A model generated the notes under the pieces. That model ran no database searches. It was given only the letters and a program-made list of their open reading frames with translations, and was not told where the DNA came from. 64,000 bases of DNA from positions 620,001-684,000 of the forward strand of contig NZ_CP041656.2 in NCBI RefSeq assembly GCF_007290395.2. Reading direction: 5' to 3'. This document shows positions 1 to 8,970 of this stretch, piece after piece. Source of the DNA: Bradyrhizobium cosmicum. GTDB taxonomy: Bacteria > Pseudomonadota > Alphaproteobacteria > Rhizobiales > Xanthobacteraceae. Position numbers and translations under genes: made by a program. Within the stretch, counting starts at the first letter, position 1. The number at the start of each line of letters is the position of its first letter.

Positions 1-977
1 GATCGAAGTTCTTCCTGTCGCTGGAAGACGATCTGATGCGGATCTTCGGCTCGGACCGTCTCGACAGCATGCTGCAGCGTCTCGGCCTGAAGGAAGGCGA
101 GGCGATCATCCATCCCTGGATCAACAAGGCGCTGGAGAAGGCGCAGCAGAAGGTCGAGGCGCGCAACTTCGACATCCGCAAGAACCTGCTCAAGTTCGAC
201 AACGTCCAGAACGACCAGCGCAAGGTGATCTTCGATCAGCGCGTCGACCTGATGAAGGACGAGAGCGTCGTCGAAACGGTCACCGACATGCGTCATGCCT
301 TCATCGATGACCTGGTCGCCAAGCACGTGCCCGAGCATGCCTATGCCGAGCAGTGGGACGTCGCCGGCCTGAAGGACGAGCTGACGCGCGTGCTAGGCCT
401 CGACCTGCCCGTCGACGAATGGGCCAAGGAAGAGGGCATCGCCGACGAGGAACTGCTGACCCGCATCGAGACCAAGGCCGACGAGCACATGGCGGCCAAG
501 GTCGCGCAATGGGGTCCCGACGTGATGCGTTACGTCGAGAAGACCATTTTGCTCCAGACGCTGGACCATCTCTGGCGCGAGCATCTGGTCATGCTCGACC
601 ATCTGCGTCAGGTCATCGGCCTGCGCGGCTACGGCCAGCGCGATCCCTTGCAGGAGTACAAGACCGAGGCTTTCAATCTCTTCCAGGAGATGAGCGCGCA
701 TCTGCGCGAGGCCGTTACCGCGCAGCTGATGCGCGTCGAGATCGTCCCGCCGGAGCAGGAAGCGCCGGTGTTGCCGCCGATGGAAGCGCACAAGTTCGAC
801 CCGAACACCGGCGAAGACGAAATGGCCGTCGCCAACGTCTCGCTCGCGCCGCAGGCCACCGACGCGGCGCTGCGCGATCCGAAGAACCCTGCCAGCTGGG
901 GCAAGATCGGCCGCAACGAGGACTGTCCGTGCGGCAGCGGCAAGAAGTACAAACACTGCCACGGGCGGTATGCGTAG
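1..977 (+). CDS. secA: Protein translocase subunit SecA, C-terminal part (5' end outside window)
   Basis: This is the carboxy-terminal third of the SecA ATPase that drives preprotein export through SecYEG. The open frame runs in from the window edge (reading from base 3) with a typical SecA stretch around the RIFGSD motif. It continues through the helical wing/scaffold region and ends in the zinc-binding SEC-C tail [14 protein letters not shown], which contacts SecB and ribosomes. The internal ATG at base 36 is not the real start. The 278-bp gap that follows holds no convincing gene. The stop is TAG at 975-977. Identification is secure; only the missing N-terminus (nucleotide-binding domain) cannot be checked here. 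Confidence 0.96.
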   Translation, partial: SKFFLSLEDDLMRIFGSDRLDSMLQRLGLKEGEAIIHPWINKALEKAQQKVEARNFDIRKNLLKFDNVQNDQRKVIFDQRVDLMKDESVVETVTDMRHAFIDDLVAKHVPEHAYAEQWDVAGLKDELTRVLGLDLPVDEWAKEEGIADEELLTRIETKADEHMAAKVAQWGPDVMRYVEKTILLQTLDHLWREHLVMLDHLRQVIGLRGYGQRDPLQEYKTEAFNLFQEMSAHLREAVTAQLMRVEIVPPEQEAPVLPPMEAHKFDPNTGEDEMAVANVSLAPQATDAALRDPKNPASWGKIGRNEDCPCGSGKKYKHCHGRYA

Positions 978-1255
978 AGCGGCTTTTCGGCGTCGGTCGG
1001 GGCGACGGTTGCGCTGGGCCGACGTCATGGCGCCGCTGAATATGCCGGGAACTCCCTGCAACGATTGATGTTGTGATTGATAGCGTGCCAGGCGGGTGCT
1101 CCGCTTGCCTGTCTTGCTGCGGAAAGCAATGCAGTCGGTCGTTGCGGAATTAATTTCTCGTAACGGAATTTTGAGTCGGGCCAGCCATTCGCGACGCCTC
1201 CGCAGGATTTGAAGGCTAACCTGGTTGCGCGTGTTAATGGGCTTGAGACGGTTTC

Positions 1256-2773
1256 ATGACTTCCGCAGAGAATTCCACTCCGTCCAGGTCCGCGATCCTC
1301 GAGGCGCATGATCTCGAAAATGCCCCGGAGGATGTGGGGTTCGACGAGCTGACGTCGTTCACGGCGGCACTCTGTCAGACCCCGATATGTCTCGTCAGCA
1401 TCGTCGGCGACACGATGCAACATTTCATTGCGAAGCAAGGCCTCGACGTATCCGGGACACCGCGTGAAACGTCGTTCTGTGCGCACGCCATGTTGGGCGC
1501 CGGCCTGATGGTCGTGCCTGATGCCACCAAGGACCCAAGGTTCGCGGACAATCCCCTGGTGACCGGAGAGCCCATGATCAGGTTCTACGCCGGCACTCCG
1601 CTCGTGACCGATGACGGATTTCCGCTCGGTTCGCTCTGCGTAATCGATCGCGTCCCCAGAGCCGGCCTGACGCCATTGCAGGAGCAAGGCCTGCGCGTGA
1701 TGGCGGCTCAGGTCATGACCGCGATGGGATTTCGCAAGAAGACAAAGATTCAGCGGACCAACGAGGCCGTCGCAAAGCAGGCGCTGTCGGAGACAGAGCA
1801 GAAGTTTCGCATCCTTGCAGACACGATGCCGCAGATGGTGTGGTCGACGCTGCCCGATGGGCACCACGATTACTACAATGCGAGATGGTACGAATTCACG
1901 GGGGTTCCCGAGGGCTCCACCGACGGTGAGGGCTGGAATGGAATGTTCCACCCTGACGATCAGGACGGCGCCTGGGAGCGCTGGCGACACTCTCTGAGAA
2001 CCGGCGAGCCTTACGAAATCGAATATCGTTTGAGAGCTGCGGACGGCGGATATCGTTGGACTTTGGGACGGGCCCTGCCGATCCGCGATGCGGAGGGCCG
2101 AATCACCCGCTGGTTCGGAACCTGCACCGACATCCACGAGCAGAAGCTGCTGATGGAGCAGCGCGAGATGGTCAGCCAGGAGCTGAGCCATCGCATCAAG
2201 AACATTTTCTCCGTCATCAACGGGCTGATCGGGCTGTCGACGCGTGTGCACCCCCAGATGAAGGGTTTGGCCGACGAGCTTCGTTCACGCATCATGTCGC
2301 TGGGAAAAGCGCACGACTTCGTGCGTCCTCACAGTGCCAGATCCCGGCCGAGCGCGACGCAGGCGACGCTGAAAGGCCTGCTGGACAAGCTTTTGTCCGC
2401 CTATCAATCAGACCCGCGGCGTATTCTGATCACGGGAAGAGACTGTCGTATCGACGACCGCGCCGCCACACCGCTTGCCCTGACGTTTCACGAACTGGCG
2501 ACAAATGCCGCAAAGTACGGTGCTCTTTCGACGCTCGAGGGGCGCGTTGCCATCGACATCAGCGAGTCGGCCGAGGATGTCGTCATTGGATGGAGCGAGA
2601 GCGGAGGTCCGACCATCGATCTGGCGCCGAGCGTCGAGGGCTTCGGGTCGAAGCTGATCGAGTTGAGCGTTTCAAACCAGCTCGGAGGGCGTATTTCAAA
2701 CACATGGAAACCGGGCGGATTGCACGTCGTGGCCGCAATCCCCAAAAGCTCGATGAGCCGTCCTACGCCGTAA
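1256..2773 (+). CDS. GAF-PAS-HWE sensor histidine kinase
   Basis: A 505-residue soluble sensor kinase with no membrane segment. An N-terminal GAF-like domain spans about residues 25-160, followed by a PAS/PAC domain at about 184-298 (MPQMVWSTLPDG, then an RWFGTCTDI PAC end). The C-terminal kinase core has the phospho-acceptor box ELSHRIKN (His312) typical of HWE/HisKA_2 kinases. The ATPase part has an N-box ELATNAAKYGAL and a late GFGSKLI glycine segment. HWE kinases in rhizobia often respond to light, redox or general stress, but the signal here is unknown. Its 3' end overlaps by 11 bp the end of a convergent single-domain response regulator, a plausible partner. Confidence 0.9.
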   Translation: MTSAENSTPSRSAILEAHDLENAPEDVGFDELTSFTAALCQTPICLVSIVGDTMQHFIAKQGLDVSGTPRETSFCAHAMLGAGLMVVPDATKDPRFADNPLVTGEPMIRFYAGTPLVTDDGFPLGSLCVIDRVPRAGLTPLQEQGLRVMAAQVMTAMGFRKKTKIQRTNEAVAKQALSETEQKFRILADTMPQMVWSTLPDGHHDYYNARWYEFTGVPEGSTDGEGWNGMFHPDDQDGAWERWRHSLRTGEPYEIEYRLRAADGGYRWTLGRALPIRDAEGRITRWFGTCTDIHEQKLLMEQREMVSQELSHRIKNIFSVINGLIGLSTRVHPQMKGLADELRSRIMSLGKAHDFVRPHSARSRPSATQATLKGLLDKLLSAYQSDPRRILITGRDCRIDDRAATPLALTFHELATNAAKYGALSTLEGRVAIDISESAEDVVIGWSESGGPTIDLAPSVEGFGSKLIELSVSNQLGGRISNTWKPGGLHVVAAIPKSSMSRPTP

Positions 2774-3155
2774 ATAACGTAATCTCTGCCGAACTGGACC
2801 GTTCGGCCTCCCCGCATGCGTGGTGGATCGCCGCCAGGATTGCATCATCGCTGAACGGCTTCCGGATGAATCCGATCGCGGTGTCGGCTTTGGGTGCGAT
2901 TTGCTTGGGGTTGGCGGTGACGTAGAAGATCTTGGTCCCGTACTTCCGCGACAGTTCGAGCGCGATCTGCGGCCCGGTCAGACCGTCGCGCAAATTGATG
3001 TCCACAAGAGCAATCTCGGCCTCCGGACCTGCCTCCAAAGCCTCCTCGCGGTCGGCTGCAATCGCGGCCACGCGATAGCCCGCATCTTCCAGAATGCGTG
3101 CAATGTCGGTGGCCACGAAGATTTCGTCTTCAACAATCAATACGGAGGGCGTCAT
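2763..3155 (-). CDS. Single-domain response regulator (receiver only)
   Basis: A 130-residue CheY-like receiver with no output domain. The acidic pocket is E9-D10-E11, the phospho-acceptor is Asp52 (ALVDINLRDG), the switch Thr lies in FYVTAN and the conserved Lys in FIRKPF. Single receivers of this type act as phosphate sinks or shuttles for HWE kinases. The frame is open to 3248, but the ATG at 3155 (MTPSVLIVEDE) sits just before the first beta strand and gives the family's usual length. The gene is convergent with, and overlaps by 11 bp, the HWE kinase gene to its left, suggesting they form a two-component pair. Partner specificity is inferred. Confidence 0.88.
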   Translation of the reverse strand: MTPSVLIVEDEIFVATDIARILEDAGYRVAAIAADREEALEAGPEAEIALVDINLRDGLTGPQIALELSRKYGTKIFYVTANPKQIAPKADTAIGFIRKPFSDDAILAAIHHACGEAERSSSAEITLFTA

Positions 3156-3291
3156 TTGCGACCACGTCAGTAATTCACCCGGACCGGAATAGGACATCGA
3201 GCGCAAGACAACCCGAGATCCTCGCTTTTGTTCCCAAATGCGACCCAAGGTAGCAGGTTGAATCCGCAGGCGCGTGCGAAGATGTGCCCGC

Positions 3292-3750
3292 TCAATTCGA
3301 GCTGTCGATCAAGCTCTCCAGCAACCGCTTCAGCTCACTCGTCGACTTGTCGCCATAGCTCTCCAGGATGTGCTCTTCCTGGTCCACCGCGAGTGAGTTG
3401 AGCTTCCTGCACAGCACCTTGCCGCGGTCGGAGATGAACATCAGCACCTTGCGGCGGTCGTTCGGGTCCTGCACGCGATAGACCAGTGTGTCGGAAACCA
3501 TTCGGTCGATCATCTTGGTCAGCGTCGGATGATTGAGCAGCACCGCGTCGGCAAGCTCGCCCATCGAATGGCCGTTGCCATCCGACAGCACCTTCAGGAT
3601 GCGCCATTGTTCGACGGGAACGCCTTCCTTGCTCAAGCGCAGTTCCAACTGCCGGTTGATCTCCCGGTTGGCCTGCGCGAGCAGGTAGGCGAGGTGTTCG
3701 GTGATCGGAGAGTTCGGTTTTGCCACGGCTAAGACTTCGTCTTGACCCAA
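3292..3750 (-). CDS. MarR-family transcriptional regulator
   Basis: A 152-residue winged-helix regulator of normal MarR length. The recognition helix and wing are visible in the stretch around LLNHPTLTKMIDRMV and the wing DPNDRRKV, flanked by the long dimerisation helices. The frame opens with TTG at 3750; an in-frame GTG at 3726 (MAKPNSP) is an alternative start. It is transcribed away from the AmiC-like/amidase/ABC cluster and shares with it an AT-rich intergenic region containing several TTCAA/TTGAA half-sites. This makes it a candidate local regulator of amide uptake, although MarR proteins can also be autonomous. The ligand is unknown. Confidence 0.88.
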   Translation of the reverse strand: MGQDEVLAVAKPNSPITEHLAYLLAQANREINRQLELRLSKEGVPVEQWRILKVLSDGNGHSMGELADAVLLNHPTLTKMIDRMVSDTLVYRVQDPNDRRKVLMFISDRGKVLCRKLNSLAVDQEEHILESYGDKSTSELKRLLESLIDSSN

Positions 3751-3791
3751 ATGAGTGAATGTCTTGCAATCGATGCTGCTTCTATATGCAC

Positions 3792-3820
3792 TTCAATTCT
3801 TGAACATTCAATATTTTCAA
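3792..3820. promoter_or_regulatory. Candidate MarR operator cluster (TTCAA/TTGAA half-sites)
   Basis: The AT-rich region between the divergent MarR gene and the AmiC-like gene carries four half-sites: TTCAA at 3792, TTGAA at 3800, TTCAA at 3807 and TTCAA at 3816. The first two form an inverted repeat with a 3-bp spacer, and the second and third one with a 2-bp spacer. The position and local drop in GC suit an operator, but no MarR binding motif is known for this protein. Confidence 0.35.
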
Positions 3821-3905
3821 AATAGGATCATTGCACAACAAAAGGGCGGAAGCCGCGACCGCCTGCTCATTGTGCTTTCAGGTCTGGTACCGGACAGGAG
3901 TTGGC

Positions 3906-5090
3906 GTGCGCGCGACGGTAAACTTCCCGGCTCACGGCGGTCCGGCGTTGCCGCCGTCCATGCTGTTCAGGAATCTGTCGTCGTCGGCAGCGGATTTCGA
4001 CCTGTCGCCAATCGACGCGCATTTCATGAAGCGCCGCGGCGCGCGCAACAAGCTCCGCATCGGCAATTTCCTCACCTTCACCGGCTCGCCAGGGATATGG
4101 GGTCCGACCTCCACCAACAGCGCGATGCTGGCGGTCGCCGAGATCAACAAGCGCGGCGGCATCCTCGGTCGCGAGCTTGAGCTGTCGATCTACGATTCCG
4201 GCGGCCCGATCGACGAGGTCGTGCGGCGCGCCGAGCAGGCGATCGCCTTCGATGAGGTCGATCTCATCATGGGCTCGCATATCAGCGCCGTCCGCGTCGC
4301 GCTGCGCGAGGTCACGGGCAACCGCATCCCCTACATCTACACGCCGGTCTATGAAGGTGGCGAGCGCACGCCGGGCGTGATGGCGATCGGCGAGACGCCG
4401 CGCTGGCAGAGCCGCCCCGCCATCCACTGGCTCACCGACGTCAAGAAGGCGGCGCGCTGGTATCTGATCGGCAGCGATTACGTCTGGCCCTGGCAGTCGC
4501 ATCGTTCGGTCAAGCGCTACATCAAGGAGGCCGGCGGCCAAGTCGTCGGGGAGGAGTTCGTCCCCGTCGGCGAGGACAATCACGAGGCGCATCTGGCGCG
4601 CATCCGCGCCGCCAAGCCGGATGTCGTGCTGATCTCGCTGATCGGCACCGACAGCATCACCTTCAATCGTGCCTTCGCGGACGCGGGTCTCGCCAATTCG
4701 ACGCTGCGGCTCGCGGGTGCGATGGACGAGACCGTGCTGCTGGGCATCGGCGCCGACAACACCGCGAACCTGTTCTGCGCCTCCGGCTATTTCAGCGGCA
4801 TGGCTTCGCGCGCCAATGACGAGTTCCTCGGCGCCTATTATTCCATGTTCGGTCCGCATGCCCCGCCGGTCGGCTCGGTCGGCCAGTCCAATTACGAGGG
4901 GCTGCGCTTCCTGGAGACGGTCGCCAATCGGGCCGGTTCGCTGGGGTTGCGTCCGCTGCTGAAGGCGGCGCGCAACACGGTCTACACGGCCGCCCGCGGC
5001 CCCGTGACCCTGCGCGACGGCCGGGCCGAGATGCCGATGTATCTCGCCGAAGCTGACGGCCTCGACTTCAAGCTCGTCAAGACGCTCTGA
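3906..5090 (+). CDS. AmiC-like cytoplasmic amide-binding protein (periplasmic-binding fold, no signal peptide)
   Basis: A 394-residue protein of the Peripla_BP type that resembles Pseudomonas AmiC, the cytoplasmic amide sensor. Shared-looking features are the early strand LRIGNFLTFTG, the segment VYEGGERTP, the ligand-cleft segment LIGSDYVWPW and the late ARGPVTL strand. No hydrophobic signal peptide is present, unlike the Tat-exported binding protein further down the cluster. The frame is open from 3831, but the GTG at 3906 has an AGGAG Shine-Dalgarno five bases upstream and is preferred. It precedes an amidase and a Liv/Urt-type importer. A sensing role is inferred; no AmiR-type (ANTAR) partner is present in this window, so it could alternatively be a degenerate transport component. 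Confidence 0.82.
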   Translation: MRATVNFPAHGGPALPPSMLFRNLSSSAADFDLSPIDAHFMKRRGARNKLRIGNFLTFTGSPGIWGPTSTNSAMLAVAEINKRGGILGRELELSIYDSGGPIDEVVRRAEQAIAFDEVDLIMGSHISAVRVALREVTGNRIPYIYTPVYEGGERTPGVMAIGETPRWQSRPAIHWLTDVKKAARWYLIGSDYVWPWQSHRSVKRYIKEAGGQVVGEEFVPVGEDNHEAHLARIRAAKPDVVLISLIGTDSITFNRAFADAGLANSTLRLAGAMDETVLLGIGADNTANLFCASGYFSGMASRANDEFLGAYYSMFGPHAPPVGSVGQSNYEGLRFLETVANRAGSLGLRPLLKAARNTVYTAARGPVTLRDGRAEMPMYLAEADGLDFKLVKTL

Positions 5091-5254
5091 GAGGCGGCCG
5101 CACATCCGGCGCGGGCGATTTGCGAAATAATGCTTGAAAAGGAAAATATTTCCGTCTGTAGTATCGACGCGAAGCCGATTGGCCCGCGCTGTGCAAGCGT
5201 GACCGGGAGGCTTTCGTCCAAAGCCAGGGACCAAGAAGCCTCAAGGAGAACGCC

Positions 5255-6769
5255 GTGACCGTTGCCCTTCCCACGCCAGCCCAATTGCGCACCGTCGCCG
5301 AGCAGTGCGGCCTCGCGCTGTCCGATGAAGACGTCACCTCGTTTCGCGGCCTGATGCAGGGCTCGATCGACGCCTACAATCTCGTGGGCGCGATGCCGGA
5401 CGAAGTGCCGGAGGTCAAATACCCGCGCACGCCGGGCTATCGGCCCTCGCCGGAAGAGAATCCGCGCAATGCCTGGTACCGCAAGTCGACCGTGAAGGGC
5501 GCTGGCTCCGGCAAGCTCAAGGGCAAGACCGTCGCGCTGAAGGACAACATCATGCTTGCAGGCGTGCCCATGATGAATGGCTCGGCGACGCTGGAAGGCT
5601 ACGTCCCCGATTTTGACGCCACCATCGTCACCCGCATGCTCGATGCTGGCGCCGAGATCGCCGGCAAGACCCACTGCGAATCCTTCTGCATGTCCGGCGG
5701 CAGCCACACCGGTGCGGTCGGCGCGGTGCATAATCCGCACAAGATGGGCTATTCGGCCGGCGGCTCGTCCTCGGGCAGCGGCGTCGTCGTCGCGCTTGGC
5801 GAGGTCGACATGGCGATCGGCGGCGACCAGGGCGGCTCGATCCGCATGCCGTCCTCGTTCTGCGGCACCTATGGCATGAAGCCGACCTGGGGCCTGGTCC
5901 CCTACACCGGGATCATGCCGATCGAGGTTTTCGTCGATCACACCGGTCCGATGACCGCCACCGTTGCCGACAACGCGCTGCTGCTGGAAGTGCTGGCCGG
6001 TGACGACGGCTACGATCCCCGCATCAAGGCGCCCAAGGTCGAGGAGTACACCAAGGCGCTCGGTCAGGGTGTCAAGGGCATGAAGATCGGCATCCTCAAG
6101 GAAGGCTTCGAGCAGGTGACCGCCGAATCCGCCGTGAATGAGAGCGTGCGGGAAGCCGCCAAGCGCTTCAAGGACCTTGGCGCCACCGTCGAGACCGTGT
6201 CGATTCCGATGCATCTCGTTGGACCTGCGATCTGGACGCCGATCGGCACCGAGGGCATGACCCAGACCATGATGTACGGCGATGGCTATGGCCTCTCCCG
6301 GTCCGACCTCTATTCGACCTCGCTGATGGATTTCCATCGCGGCTGGCGCCGGCAGGCGGATTCGCTGTCGGAGACGACGAAGCTGTTCCTGATGCTTGGC
6401 ACCTACATCAACAACACCTTCGGTCCCCGCTACTATGGCAAGGCGCTCAACATCTCCCGCCGTCTCACCGCCGCCTATGACAAGGCCTTCGCCGAATACG
6501 ACCTGTTGCTGCTGCCAACGACGCCGATGAAGGCGACAAAATTACCGGAGCCGACCGCCAGCCGTGAGGATTACGTCGCCCGGGCGCTGGAGATGATCTC
6601 CAACACCGCGCCGTTCGACATCACCCATCATCCCGCGATGTCGCTGCCCTGCGGCATGGTCGACGGCCTGCCCGTCGGCCTGATGCTGGTCGGCCGGATG
6701 TTCGAGGAATCCACCATCTACCGCGCCGCGCATGCCTTCGAGCAGATCGGCGACTGGAAGAAGATGTGA
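5255..6769 (+). CDS. Amidase (amidase-signature family, Rhodococcus-type)
   Basis: A 504-residue amidase that hydrolyses carboxamides to acid and ammonia using the Ser-cisSer-Lys triad. The visible triad is Lys96 (VALKDN), cis-Ser171 in the Gly/Ser-rich signature, and nucleophile Ser195 in GGDQGGSIRMP. The N-terminal alpha-helical extension and the SENP-like spacing before the core match the nitrile-pathway enantioselective amidases of Rhodococcus, as recalled from the family. Start is GTG with AAGGAGA six bases upstream. It lies 164 bp downstream of the AmiC-like gene and 36 bp before the permease, so it belongs to the uptake cluster and is likely to process the imported amide. Substrate range is not predictable from sequence alone. 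Confidence 0.93.
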   Translation: MTVALPTPAQLRTVAEQCGLALSDEDVTSFRGLMQGSIDAYNLVGAMPDEVPEVKYPRTPGYRPSPEENPRNAWYRKSTVKGAGSGKLKGKTVALKDNIMLAGVPMMNGSATLEGYVPDFDATIVTRMLDAGAEIAGKTHCESFCMSGGSHTGAVGAVHNPHKMGYSAGGSSSGSGVVVALGEVDMAIGGDQGGSIRMPSSFCGTYGMKPTWGLVPYTGIMPIEVFVDHTGPMTATVADNALLLEVLAGDDGYDPRIKAPKVEEYTKALGQGVKGMKIGILKEGFEQVTAESAVNESVREAAKRFKDLGATVETVSIPMHLVGPAIWTPIGTEGMTQTMMYGDGYGLSRSDLYSTSLMDFHRGWRRQADSLSETTKLFLMLGTYINNTFGPRYYGKALNISRRLTAAYDKAFAEYDLLLLPTTPMKATKLPEPTASREDYVARALEMISNTAPFDITHHPAMSLPCGMVDGLPVGLMLVGRMFEESTIYRAAHAFEQIGDWKKM

Positions 6770-6805
6770 GGGAAGCACCAATGCAGACGGACGGAACAGC
6801 AAAGC

Positions 6806-7663
6806 ATGGCTAACGCGTTCGTCGCGGCGTTCGAGATCCTGAGCTTTGGCGCGATCATCGTCCTGATCGTGCTGGGGCTCGGGATCATCGCCAGCATGAT
6901 GGGGATCTTCAACTTCGCGCAGGGCGAGTTCGTTCTGCTTGGGGCCTACATCACTTATCTCGCCTACGCCAAGGGCATGCCGATCTGGACCGGCATGGTC
7001 GCGGCGCCCTTCGTGGTCGGCGCGCTCGGCTTCGCGCTGGAAGCGCTGATCATCCGCCGCTTCTACGCCGCGCCCATCGTGGCGATGCTTGGCACCTATG
7101 CGCTCGGGCTCATCATCCGCGAGGCCGTGCGCGGGCTGATCGGCGGCTTCTATCTCACCGTGCCGGAGCCGATCGGCGGCTCCATCGATATCGGCGCCAT
7201 GCACATCTCGGCCTGGCGCTTCACCATCATCGTCATCACGCTGCTGGTGATGGCGGGCTGCTATCTCCTGCTGTCGCGCACGAGCTTCGGCCTGCGCATG
7301 CGCGCCACGCTGGAGAACCCGTTGCTGGCGCGCGCCTCGGGCATTTCAACGCCCCTGATGTACGGCGCCACCTTCGCGTTCGGTTCGGCGCTCGCCGGTC
7401 TTGCCGGCGCGCTGATCGTGCCGGTGTTCAGCCTCTACGCCGATCTCGGCCTGCGCTTCCTGATCCAGGGCTTTGTCGCGGTCATGGTCGGCGGCGTCGG
7501 CTCCTTCATCGGACCGGTCGCGGGTGCCGGCGTCATCGGCACGCTCAGCGCCGCGCTGCCATGGGTGATGGCGCCCGTCGTCGCCGACGTCCTCGTCTTC
7601 GTTCTTGCCATTGTCTTCATCAAATTCCGGCCACAGGGCCTCATCGCTGGAAAAGGGGTTTAA
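6806..7663 (+). CDS. ABC transporter permease, LivH/UrtB type
   Basis: A 285-residue integral membrane permease with about eight hydrophobic segments and the LivH-family hallmark MGIFNFAQGEFVLLGAY near residue 32. A later motif, ENPLLARASG, is the cytoplasmic loop contacting the ATPases. It forms half of the transmembrane channel with the LivM-type partner encoded at about 9.0-10.1 kb. The stop codon at 7661-7663 is separated by two bases from the binding-protein start, so the genes are tightly linked. In this context the substrate is probably a short amide or urea-like compound rather than branched-chain amino acids; this is inferred from the amidase and the AmiC-like gene. Confidence 0.92.
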   Translation: MANAFVAAFEILSFGAIIVLIVLGLGIIASMMGIFNFAQGEFVLLGAYITYLAYAKGMPIWTGMVAAPFVVGALGFALEALIIRRFYAAPIVAMLGTYALGLIIREAVRGLIGGFYLTVPEPIGGSIDIGAMHISAWRFTIIVITLLVMAGCYLLLSRTSFGLRMRATLENPLLARASGISTPLMYGATFAFGSALAGLAGALIVPVFSLYADLGLRFLIQGFVAVMVGGVGSFIGPVAGAGVIGTLSAALPWVMAPVVADVLVFVLAIVFIKFRPQGLIAGKGV

Positions 7664-7665
7664 GC

Positions 7666-8886
7666 ATGTTTGCTGATCGTACCAATCTCACGCGCCGTCG
7701 TTTCCTCTCGAATTTCGCCTTTGCGACCGGCGCGGTCGCGACCGGCGTCGGCAGCTGGGTGATCCCGGCGCCCTGGGCCAACGCGGCGGAAGGCCCGATC
7801 AAGGTCGGCATCGCCACCGACCTCACCGGCCCGATCGCCTATGCCGGCACGGCGGACGCCAATGTCGCCAAGATGCTTATCAAGGACATGAACGCTGCCG
7901 GCGGTCTGCTCGGCCGTCCGCTCGAGCTCTACATCGAGGACACCGCGTCGAACGAGTCCGTCGCCGTCGGAAATGTGCGCAAGCTGATCCAGCGCGACAA
8001 GGTCGACATGGTGCTGGGCGGCATCACCTCCTCGATGCGCAACGCCATCAAGGACCCGATCGTGGCGCGCGGCAAGACGCTCTACATCTATCCGCAGCTC
8101 TACGAAGGCAAGGAGTGCACGCCCTACCTGTTCTGCACCGGTCCGACGCCGGCTCAGCAGTGCGACGAATTCATTCCCTGGCTGATCAAGAACGGCGGCA
8201 AGAAGTTCGCGCTGCCGAGCGCCAACTATGTCTGGCCGCACACGCTCAACGTCTACGCCCGCAAGGTGATCGAGGCGAACGGCGGCGAAGTCGTGTTCGA
8301 GGAATATTACCCGCTCGACCAGGTCGACTTCTCCTCGACCGTTAACCGCATCATCTCCAACAAGGTCGACGTCGTCTTCAACACCGTCATTCCGCCGGGC
8401 GTCGGCCCGTTCTTCAAGCAGCTCTATGAAGCGGGCTTCCTCAAGAACGGCGGCAGGCTCGCCTGCGTCTACTATGACGAGAACACCCTCAACATCAACC
8501 AGGCCGCCGAGATCGAGGGCCTGGCCAGCTGCCTCGATTACTTCAAGGTGCTGACCAAGGAGAATCCTTTCGACGCCAAGATCCAGGCGGCCTACGAGAA
8601 GGATTTTCCGGGCAACTTCCTGTTCGCCGCCGGTAGCGCCGCGACCGGCACCTATCGCGGCCTGAAGCTGTGGGAAGCCGCCGTCAAGGAGGCCGGCAAG
8701 GTCGATCGCGATTCGGTTGCCGCCGCGCTCGACCATGCCAAGATCGCCGAAGGTCCGGGCGGACCCGCCGAGATGGTGCCGGGCAAGCGGCACTGCAAGA
8801 TGAAGATGTACACCGCGGTCGCCAAGGCCGGTAACTATGAGATCGTCGGACGCAGCGACGGGCTCGTCGATCCCAAGGAATGCTGA
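7666..8886 (+). CDS. Tat-exported ABC substrate-binding protein (amide/urea type)
   Basis: A 406-residue periplasmic binding protein. The N-terminus has a twin-arginine signal (TRRRFLSNFAF, residues 9-19) followed by a hydrophobic stretch and an AEGPIKVG mature start. The fold belongs to the AmiC/UrtA group: LTGPIAYAG, GLLGRPLELYIEDTAS, QLYEGKECTP and a YVWPHTLNVYARK cleft segment. It is related to the upstream AmiC-like protein but is exported. ATG at 7666 is chosen because it leaves a complete Tat signal and sits two bases after the permease stop; the frame itself is open further upstream. It supplies substrate to the Liv-type permeases on either side. Confidence 0.92.
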   Translation: MFADRTNLTRRRFLSNFAFATGAVATGVGSWVIPAPWANAAEGPIKVGIATDLTGPIAYAGTADANVAKMLIKDMNAAGGLLGRPLELYIEDTASNESVAVGNVRKLIQRDKVDMVLGGITSSMRNAIKDPIVARGKTLYIYPQLYEGKECTPYLFCTGPTPAQQCDEFIPWLIKNGGKKFALPSANYVWPHTLNVYARKVIEANGGEVVFEEYYPLDQVDFSSTVNRIISNKVDVVFNTVIPPGVGPFFKQLYEAGFLKNGGRLACVYYDENTLNINQAAEIEGLASCLDYFKVLTKENPFDAKIQAAYEKDFPGNFLFAAGSAATGTYRGLKLWEAAVKEAGKVDRDSVAAALDHAKIAEGPGGPAEMVPGKRHCKMKMYTAVAKAGNYEIVGRSDGLVDPKEC

Positions 8887-8909
8887 GGCGGATGCCGAGG
8901 CATTCTCTT

Positions 8910-8934
8910 CACCTCTCCCCGCTGGGGAGAGGTG
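8910..8934. terminator. Hairpin of the CTCTCCCC palindrome family
   Basis: A near-perfect hairpin begins 23 bases after the binding-protein stop: CACCTCTCCCC, a GC loop, then the complementary GGGGAGAGGTG. No T-run follows, so full termination is doubtful. It may instead stabilise the 3' end of the highly expressed binding-protein message. It is the shortest member of the CCTCTCCCCGC repeat family in this window. Confidence 0.5.
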
Positions 8935-8970
8935 AAATTTCCGGCCGACCAAAGTGAACCCAATCCAGAG

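Noticed and set aside
8932..8970. Longer N-terminus for the LivM-type permease from 8932
   Set aside because: Those codons lie in the intergenic hairpin family element and lack a ribosome site.
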